The notes beneath the pieces are model-generated. The model had not been told where the DNA came from. It did not search any database and saw only the letters and a list, made by a program, of their open reading frames with translations. From assembly GCF_035440685.1 (NCBI RefSeq), contig NZ_DAORMW010000025.1: 64,000 nucleotides of DNA; one strand, 5' to 3'. The translations under genes were made by a program, and so were the position numbers. Below, in pieces: positions 60,451-64,000 of the stretch; position 1 is the stretch's first letter, and each line of letters begins with the position of its first letter. The stretch comes from Accumulibacter appositus (GTDB lineage Bacteria; Pseudomonadota; Gammaproteobacteria; Burkholderiales; Rhodocyclaceae).

Positions 60451-60909
60451 TCAGGGCTTCTTCTTCGCCTCGTCTTCGCCTTGGCCGGCTTGTTGCGCCG
60501 CGGCCGCAGCCTGCTTCATCTGTTCCTGCATCTGCTGCATCATGGTCCAGGGCCACATCGTTGCCTGCTTGAGGGCATCCGCGCCGCCTGCCGCGCCGAG
60601 CAAGCCCGCCTGGGCTCCGTCGTCGCTGCTGCCGCCAGCGGCACCGGGCGTGAAGTTGCTGCCCATCTGGCCCATCGCGCGCACGGCGTTGAGCGTTACA
60701 CATTGCATCTCAAGGCCCTGGATGGTCATCTGCAGCATCGACAGGTTCATTTTCAACCAGCTCTCGACGGCTTTGAGATCCCTGACCTTCTTCTCTATTT
60801 CCTCGACGTCCAGCGTCGGGGTCACCATGCCCGGCAACGAAAAGCCCATATTGCCAAACATTTTTTTGGCGAAGCTCATCGGATCGGTTAGAGAATCATT
60901 ACTGGACAT
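60451..60909 (-). CDS. phaM: PhaM-family PHA granule protein (short form)
   Basis: A 152-residue protein of the PhaM family, which binds PHA synthase and nucleoid DNA and distributes granules in Ralstonia. The conserved N-terminus is FAKKMFGNMGFSLPGMVTP followed by LDVEEIEKKVRDLKAVESWL and the helix NLSMLQMTIQGLEMQCVTLN. The central region is Met/Gln rich (WPWTMMQQMQEQMKQ). The lysine-rich DNA-binding tail of the Ralstonia protein is reduced to a short DEAKKKP, and the protein is shorter than that form. GGAG precedes the ATG at 60909. PHA metabolism fits the suggested organism. The gene is convergent with the CoA-transferase gene, 14 bp apart. Confidence 0.85.
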   Translation of the reverse strand: MSSNDSLTDPMSFAKKMFGNMGFSLPGMVTPTLDVEEIEKKVRDLKAVESWLKMNLSMLQMTIQGLEMQCVTLNAVRAMGQMGSNFTPGAAGGSSDDGAQAGLLGAAGGADALKQATMWPWTMMQQMQEQMKQAAAAAQQAGQGEDEAKKKP

Positions 60910-61051
60910 TTTGCGGCTCCGGTGGTGGTGGAATCGGTCATGTTAGCAAAGATTCAGCGTCTTCGGGGGCGGGCGCAGATTATTGCGAATCTCACGCCGC
61001 CAGCGGCCGTGCTGGCAGAGCACGGCATGCTTCAGGCGCTTTCACCGGCGC

Positions 61052-61843
61052 TCAAAGGCGGTAGCAGAACAGCTGCGTCTGGCGCGCGTCCTCGACTTCG
61101 ATGACCCGCTCGGGGGCGACATCGGGCACCGGAAAGCTGTTGCTGATGAACAGCGTTCCCGGGCGCATCTCGCACTGCGCTTTCTCCCACAGTGCGGCCA
61201 TCGGGACCGGCGACAGAAAGGCATAGACGACATCGTAGGCGCTCAGCCTGGTCTCCCAGATGTCGCCCCAACGCCAGTCGCAGTTGGGCAGGCCGGCCAT
61301 GCGCAGGCGTCCGCAGGCCCAGGTCGCCGGCGCATTCTCCACGCCGCTGAAGCGTGCATCGGGTCGCTGCCGGGCGAGCGGCCCGAGCACGCTGCCGACG
61401 CCGGCGCCAAGGTCGAGAAAGTGCATCTTGGGCAGGTCCTTGGTCAACTCGGCGATGGCTGCCGCAGTTGCTGCGTTGGACAGGTAGAGCGGTACCTGGC
61501 CGGTGACTGCGCCGCGGTAAACGAGTAGCAGCACCATGAACAGCAGCAGGTACCAGCCCGGGTCAATGCCGATCGTCGAAGCGAACCACGCCATGGGGGC
61601 GAAGAGCGCGTGCATCAGACGCCACCACCAAGGCTGACGCGTGAGGCTGGCGAAGAGCAGGGCGACGGCAGCGATGGCCAGCGCGGTTTCTGGCCACGGC
61701 AGTTGTTCGTTGCGCAGGCCGTAGTACGGCCAGGCCAGTGACAGCACGGCAAGTGCAGCGGCGAGCTGCAGGGCCAGTTGTCGACGCTGCGACCCGAGCG
61801 CGGGCGGCGCCGCGTCAGCGGATTCGGGTGGCAGTAAAGACAA
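61052..61843 (-). CDS. Membrane-anchored SAM-dependent methyltransferase
   Basis: A 263-residue protein with three or four hydrophobic segments in the first 110 residues (for example LALQLAAALAVLSLAWPYYG, and PGWYLLLFMVLLLVYRGAVT) followed by a Rossmann-type methyltransferase domain. Motif I is MHFLDLGAGVGSVLGPLA (about 142-159), with later FSGVENAP and VVYAFLSPVPM. The frame opens with a TTG at 61843 preceded by GGAG seven bases upstream; a nearby ATG (61856) is out of frame, so the TTG start is preferred. The substrate is unknown, perhaps a membrane lipid or quinone. Confidence 0.78.
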   Translation of the reverse strand: MSLLPPESADAAPPALGSQRRQLALQLAAALAVLSLAWPYYGLRNEQLPWPETALAIAAVALLFASLTRQPWWWRLMHALFAPMAWFASTIGIDPGWYLLLFMVLLLVYRGAVTGQVPLYLSNAATAAAIAELTKDLPKMHFLDLGAGVGSVLGPLARQRPDARFSGVENAPATWACGRLRMAGLPNCDWRWGDIWETRLSAYDVVYAFLSPVPMAALWEKAQCEMRPGTLFISNSFPVPDVAPERVIEVEDARQTQLFCYRL

Positions 61844-61936
61844 GGTTTGGCTCCATAGGCTTGTGTGCTGCGTTGGCAGTGGAGGCTTGGGTGGCTCGTG
61901 CCGAGCCGCTGCTTGGCCGCGCCTTCGGCTGCTCGC

Positions 61937-63349
61937 TCAGCTGCTTGCGCCGGGTGGGAGAATCTTGCCTGGATTGAGCAGATTCGTCGGGTCCAGGGCG
62001 GCCTTTATGGCGCGCATCACGGCGACTGCCTCCACGCCGTGTTCGCGAACCATGAATCGGGTCTTGCCGATACCGATACCGTGCTCGCCGGTGCAGGTAC
62101 CGGACATCGCCAGCGCTCGCTCGACGAGGCGCTCGTTGATCCATTCGGCTTCGTGCATGTCGCTCGCACTGGCCGGGTCCACCAGCACCACCAGGTGAAA
62201 GTTGCCGTCGCCAACATGGCCGAAAAGGGCGATCGGGATAGACACCCGGGCGATGTCGTCCTTGGTCGCCTGGATGCATTCGGCGAGGCGAGAGATCGGC
62301 ACGCAGACGTCGGTCGGGAAGGCGCGGCAGCCCGGCTTGAGCTGCAGGCAAGCGAAATAGGCGTCATGACGGGCTTGCCACAGGCGCGACCGGTCCTCGT
62401 TGCGCGTCGCCCAGGCGAACTCCTGGCCGCCGAAACTGCTGGCAATGCCCTGCACGATCTGCGCTTGCTCGCTGACTGCCGCCGGGCTGCCGTGGAACTC
62501 GAAGAACAAGGTGGGTAGTTCGCGCAGCGTGGTATGACTGTGGCGGTTGACGGCGGAAATGGTCAGCGCATCGAGCAATTCGATGCGCGCGACGGGCACG
62601 CCGAGCTGGATGCTCTGGATCACCGTGTCCACCGCGGCGGCGATGTCGGGAAAGGCGCAGACCGCTGCCGACATGGCTTCGGGAATCGGATGCAGCCGGA
62701 CGGTCAGTTCGGTGATGATTCCGAGTGTCCCCTCCGAGCCGATCAGTAGACGCGTCAGGTCGTAACCGGCCGACGATTTACGCGCCCGGCCGCCGGTCTT
62801 GATGATTCGGCCGTCGGCCAGGACCACCGTCATGGCGAGCACGTTGTCACGCATGGTGCCATAGCGCACGGCGTTGGTTCCCGAGGCGCGCGTCGCCGCC
62901 ATGCCGCCAAGCGATGCATCGGCGCCGGGGTCGATCGGAAAGAAGAGCCCGCTGCCTTTCAGGGCTGCGTTCAGCTGCAGCCGCGTGACGCCGGCGGCAA
63001 CCGTGGCGTCGAGATCGTCGCCATGGATGGCCAGGATGCGGTTCATGCGGGAAAGATCGATGCTGATGCCGCCGTGAATTGCCAGCACCTGCCCTTCGAC
63101 CGAACTGCCAGCGCCGTAGGGGATTATCGGCACCCGGTACTGACCGCAGAGCCTGACCACTTCGGCCACTTCGTCCGTGCTCCCGGCAAAAAAAACGGCG
63201 TCGGGCGGCGCCGGTTCGTGAGCCGACTCATCCCGCCCGTGCTGCACGCGAATCGACTCGCCTTGCGCGAAGCGCGAGCCAAAGCGGCATTTCATGATCG
63301 CCACGAGATCGTCTGCGAGCGGCGGGTGGCTGGGGAGAGGAATGTTCAT
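61937..63349 (-). CDS. FAD-binding oxidase, glycolate/D-lactate dehydrogenase type (GlcD-like)
   Basis: A 470-residue FAD-linked oxidase. The PCMH-type FAD-binding domain has PIIPYGAGSSVEGQVLAIHG and DPGADASLGGMAATRASGTN, then GYDLTRLLIGSEGTLGIITE. The C-terminal domain ends in GEHGIGIGKTRFM and ALDPTNLLNPGKIL, as in GlcD and D-lactate dehydrogenases. It would oxidise a 2-hydroxy acid and pass electrons to the quinone pool or cytochrome. No GlcE/GlcF partner lies next to it, which makes D-lactate dehydrogenase (cytochrome) the more likely activity. The ATG at 63349 has only a weak ribosome-binding site. Confidence 0.9.
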   Translation of the reverse strand: MNIPLPSHPPLADDLVAIMKCRFGSRFAQGESIRVQHGRDESAHEPAPPDAVFFAGSTDEVAEVVRLCGQYRVPIIPYGAGSSVEGQVLAIHGGISIDLSRMNRILAIHGDDLDATVAAGVTRLQLNAALKGSGLFFPIDPGADASLGGMAATRASGTNAVRYGTMRDNVLAMTVVLADGRIIKTGGRARKSSAGYDLTRLLIGSEGTLGIITELTVRLHPIPEAMSAAVCAFPDIAAAVDTVIQSIQLGVPVARIELLDALTISAVNRHSHTTLRELPTLFFEFHGSPAAVSEQAQIVQGIASSFGGQEFAWATRNEDRSRLWQARHDAYFACLQLKPGCRAFPTDVCVPISRLAECIQATKDDIARVSIPIALFGHVGDGNFHLVVLVDPASASDMHEAEWINERLVERALAMSGTCTGEHGIGIGKTRFMVREHGVEAVAVMRAIKAALDPTNLLNPGKILPPGASS

Positions 63350-63484
63350 CGCGCCTGGAGGATCCCTTCTTTGTGCTGTGGACGGCGAGCAACGATTCTA
63401 CGCCCTTGGTCGGGCGAAAGCGTTGAAAGAGCTGTGCGCAGGCCTGATTTCTAGTCTATAATCTCGCGCTGCTCGAAAAACAAT

Positions 63485-63513
63485 TTGACAGCAATTTTTC
63501 CAGGTGTCAGAAT
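63485..63513 (+). promoter_or_regulatory. Sigma-70 promoter of the tRNA-tuf operon
   Basis: TTGACA (63485-63490) and CAGAAT (63508-63513) are separated by 17 bp, placing the start about 9 bp before the mature 5' end of tRNA-Tyr. A TATAAT at 63457-63462 lies further upstream, but its -35 is poor. Confidence 0.7.
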
Positions 63514-63528
63514 CCTGGGTTCTGAGCT

Positions 63529-63613
63529 GGAGGGATACCCAAGTGGCCAACGGGATCAGACTGTAAATCTGACGGCTCTGCCTTCGAAGGTTCGAATCCT
63601 TCTCCCTCCACCA
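63529..63613 (+). tRNA. tRNA-Tyr (GTA)
   Basis: Starts GGAGGGATACCC and ends TCCCTCC-A-CCA with the CCA encoded. The GTA anticodon is at 63563-63565, with a long variable arm as expected for tyrosine tRNA and a T-loop GGTTCGAATCC. Length 85. Confidence 0.97.
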
Positions 63614-63663
63614 AAATGCCGCTGTTGGTGGCCTAGCTTTAGCGTGCTTCGGGTAATGGTTTT

Positions 63664-63737
63664 GCGGGTGTAGCTCAATGGTAGAGCTGAAGCCTTCCAA
63701 GCTTATGACGAGGGTTCGATTCCCTTCACCCGCTCCA
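63664..63737 (+). tRNA. tRNA-Gly (TCC)
   Basis: Starts GCGGGTGTAGCTCAATGG and ends CACCCGC-T-CCA with the CCA encoded. The TCC anticodon is at 63696-63698, with T-loop GGTTCGATTCC. Length 74. Second in the tRNA-tuf operon. Confidence 0.97.
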
Positions 63738-63793
63738 CGCGCTCCACGTGAGCATGATGTGACCGCAGAACGGCTTCAGGCATCGCGCACACC

Positions 63794-63868
<75 letters not shown>

Positions 63869-63918
63869 CTGTTTGGTGCCATAGATTCACTAATTTTTAA
63901 CGTCTTGAGGTACCGGTA

Positions 63919-64000
63919 ATGGCCAAGGGAAAATTTGAACGTACGAAGCCGCACGTCAACGTTGGCACGATTGGGCACGTTGACCACGGCAAGACAACGC
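63919..64000 (+). CDS. tuf: Elongation factor Tu, N-terminal start (partial)
   Basis: The first 27 codons of EF-Tu run off the right edge: [20 protein letters not shown] followed by VDHGKTT, the GTP-binding P-loop with [10 protein letters not shown]-Tu carries aminoacyl-tRNA to the ribosome. A GAGG ribosome-binding site is at 63906-63909. The Tyr-Gly-Thr tRNA genes upstream form the well-known tRNA-tufB-type operon of proteobacteria. Confidence 0.98.

Noticed and set aside
63457..63462. TATAAT upstream of tRNA-Tyr as the main promoter
   Set aside because: No -35 element at 16-18 bp. The TTGACA/CAGAAT pair nearer to the tRNA has ideal spacing, so this is at most a secondary site.

Overview
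The window reads as a chromosomal segment of a high-GC betaproteobacterium, most likely Rhodocyclales and close to 'Candidatus Accumulibacter'. This is an inference from gene content, with no database search behind it. The supporting genes are a PhaM-type polyhydroxyalkanoate granule protein, an ActP/YjcH acetate uptake pair, a PEP-CTERM surface protein with a sigma-54-type promoter, a multihaem cytochrome-TPR protein, a Liv-type ABC transporter joined to acyl-CoA ligases, and a tRNA-Tyr/Gly/Thr-tuf operon at the right edge. Nearly all of the window is coding, and most of it looks like core genome with a few accessory patches.

Left part (1-16.7 kb): the end of an exported or envelope protein, a tandem-repeat island (826-1324), a cNMP/CBS/nucleotidyltransferase signalling protein with a DnaQ-like exonuclease, a YhcB-type inner-membrane protein and an MFS transporter. 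A leftward catabolic set follows: indolepyruvate:ferredoxin oxidoreductase, Leu/Phe/Val-type dehydrogenase and NSS transporter, with a divergent LysR regulator. Together these could import, deaminate and oxidatively decarboxylate an amino acid. A VapBC-type toxin-antitoxin pair and methylmalonate-semialdehyde dehydrogenase follow.

Middle part (16.9-47 kb): envelope biology. It contains DUF2092 and NVNR-repeat exported proteins, a large glycine-rich lipoprotein, cardiolipin synthase, an MscS channel, small lipoproteins and an eight-haem cytochrome/TPR protein. A 2-kilo-residue PEP-CTERM protein follows, with an exact internal duplication and a good -24/-12 promoter, then two small membrane proteins, an arylsulfatase on a Pro/Ala/Ser stalk, a 'neuromedin U'-type outer-membrane barrel, a patatin-barrel (type Vd) protein, a Ysc84-like lipoprotein, SelO, a TerB-DUF697 protein and an alpha-carbonic anhydrase with an extra N-terminal domain.

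Right part (47-64 kb): the acetate symporter pair and a Crp/Fnr regulator divergent from a long rightward cluster. The cluster runs acyl-CoA synthetase, livG, livH, livM, binding protein, livF, PaaK-like ligase, a small exported protein and a CaiB-type CoA transferase. After it come PhaM, a membrane methyltransferase, a GlcD-type FAD oxidase, three tRNAs and the start of tuf.

The most unusual structures are: (i) a dispersed intergenic element present twice in opposite orientation, one copy carrying an expanded 78-bp tandem array of nested palindromes and the other sitting inside the liv operon; (ii) the sigma-54/palindrome arrangement before the giant PEP-CTERM gene; and (iii) a PaaK-like ligase without the usual phosphate-binding loop. 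I found no CRISPR array, prophage or insertion sequence, and no obvious wholly new multi-gene defence or biosynthetic system.
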